A stretch of DNA of 64,000 bases from Shewanella psychrophila (GTDB lineage: Bacteria; Pseudomonadota; Gammaproteobacteria; Enterobacterales; Shewanellaceae). The stretch is taken from positions 4,588,001 to 4,652,000 of the forward strand of contig NZ_CP014782.1 in assembly GCF_002005305.1 (NCBI RefSeq), given 5' to 3'. Of the stretch, positions 63,102-64,000 are shown one piece after another. Within the stretch, counting starts at the first letter, position 1. Every line of letters begins with the position of its first letter. Made by a program: the position numbers and the translations under genes. The notes beneath the pieces were generated by a model. That model was not told where the DNA came from and searched no databases. It saw only the letters and a list, made by a program, of their open reading frames with translations.

Positions 63102-64000
63102 TTAACCCAAGCGCTCTTTTAACCAGGATGACACTTGAGTAAGAGCGGCATCTAAGTTCTCAGGCTGACTTCCGCCAGCCTGAGCCATATCAGGACGACC
63201 GCCACCTTTACCACCCACCTGAGATGCGATATTAGCAACCAATTCACCAGCCTTCACTTTAGAGGTCAGATCTTTGGTTACACCCACAATCAAGTTAACC
63301 TTAGCGTCACCAGCGATACCCAGTACTACTATACCTGAGCCTAGCTTTTGCTTTAACTCGTCTTGCAAGCCTCTTAACGCGCCTGGCTCGACGCCTTCAA
63401 GCTTCTTAATCAAGACTTTAACGCCATTTATCTCTTGAGCTTCACCGGCTAAGTCAGCACTTGTCGCAGCAGCAAGCTTATCCTTTAGCTGAGATAGCTC
63501 TTTCTCAAGTTGTTTAGTACGATCTAGCTGTGCTTTAAGTTTAGTCACAACAGAGTGACTATCGGCCTTAAGCAACTTTGCCGCTTGATCTAACTCAGCC
63601 TTTTGGCCTGTCACATAAGCCATTGCTGCGGCGCCAGTTACAGCTTCGATGCGACGTATCCCAGCGGCAATACCACCTTCTGAGGTTATCTTAAACAAGC
63701 CTATATCACCGGTACGTCCCACATGGGTTCCACCACAGAGCTCAATGGAGAAGTCTCCCATGGTAACGACACGTACTTCATCAGCATATTTCTCGCCGAA
63801 CAGCGCCATAGCGCCCTTCTCCTTTGCCGCATCGATAGACATGACTTGAGCCGTCAATTCATGATTACAGCGAATTTGTGTGTTCACTAAATCTTCAACG
63901 GCTTGTAACTCTTCTGGCTTAACCCCTTCAAAGTGGGAGAAATCGAAACGCAAACGCTCAGGATCTACCAATGAACCTTTCTGACTCACATGTGTGCCGA
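63102..64000 (-). CDS. alaS: Alanyl-tRNA synthetase, C-terminal part
   Basis: The frame is open to the window edge; the GTG at 63989 is an internal Val in GTHVSQKGSLVDPERLRFDF, the editing domain. The downstream part contains the editing-site CGGTHV and the DHHA1 domain ending LSSWLKERLG-like (QVSSWLKERLG). Only about 300 C-terminal residues of some 870 are visible. A terminator follows and no lysC is present before csrA. Confidence 0.95.
   Translation of the reverse strand, partial: GTHVSQKGSLVDPERLRFDFSHFEGVKPEELQAVEDLVNTQIRCNHELTAQVMSIDAAKEKGAMALFGEKYADEVRVVTMGDFSIELCGGTHVGRTGDIGLFKITSEGGIAAGIRRIEAVTGAAAMAYVTGQKAELDQAAKLLKADSHSVVTKLKAQLDRTKQLEKELSQLKDKLAAATSADLAGEAQEINGVKVLIKKLEGVEPGALRGLQDELKQKLGSGIVVLGIAGDAKVNLIVGVTKDLTSKVKAGELVANIASQVGGKGGGRPDMAQAGGSQPENLDAALTQVSSWLKERLG

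Overview
The window looks like chromosomal DNA of a marine gammaproteobacterium, most likely Shewanella. This rests on the gene families (eight-heme c-type cytochrome, OadGAB sodium pump, PBPRA1643-type SEC-C protein, DUF3649/PepSY/DUF3325 iron genes), on the csrA next to a tRNA-Ser/tRNA-Arg cluster beside alaS, and on the intergenic repeats. Species cannot be fixed from sequence alone.

Layout. 1-6.0 kb: a DUF3604, parvulin, HupE/UreJ operon converging on an eight-heme TPR cytochrome. 6.1-13.1 kb: PhnA-domain protein, glycine-zipper protein, LysR regulator, truncated globin, a short second CsrA, a broken LuxR-type response regulator, and a KefG-like/KefB-like potassium efflux pair. 13.1-17.2 kb: LysR with divergent Old Yellow Enzyme, an orphan periplasmic binding protein, an amidohydrolase remnant and hpf with a duplicated tail. 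17.7-20.3 kb: a probable Fur-controlled iron operon. 20.4-28.1 kb: OsmC, AI-2E permease, SYLF lipoprotein, AraC regulator and an HlyD/DUF2955/outer-membrane operon. 28.6-37.4 kb: tricorn-like protease, an ECF sigma factor with probable anti-sigma and VWA lipoprotein, a binding protein carrying a 7-bp repeat tract, and purE. 37.4-42.4 kb: an AT-rich accessory stretch with at least five copies of one intergenic repeat, an alpha/beta hydrolase, a patatin, a short TetR-like protein and an orphan. 42.4-53.7 kb: B12-binding radical SAM protein, SLT lipoprotein, gshA, M16 peptidase, YqaA, a dicarboxylate symporter and small proteins. 53.9-60.0 kb: an interrupted PilZ-like gene, a hybrid histidine kinase with a truncated globin just upstream, and oadGAB. 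60.5-64.0 kb: three decayed tRNA-Arg copies, seven tRNA-Arg(ACG) and two tRNA-Ser(GCT) genes, csrA and the 3' part of alaS.

The most unusual signals are of two kinds. First, 3' gene ends have been tandemly duplicated at three loci: 26 bp at a binding protein, about 153 bp at hpf, and four copies at 62-bp spacing at yqaA. Second, there are candidate switch or decay sites: an eight-unit 7-bp tract inside a coding region, a single in-frame TAA splitting a PilZ-like gene, and a degenerate tRNA array that continues the register of live tRNA genes. The best candidates for undescribed biology are the globin/hybrid-kinase pair with its PilZ-like neighbour, the second CsrA that keeps the RNA-binding residues, and the DUF3604/PpiC/HupE/cytochrome block.
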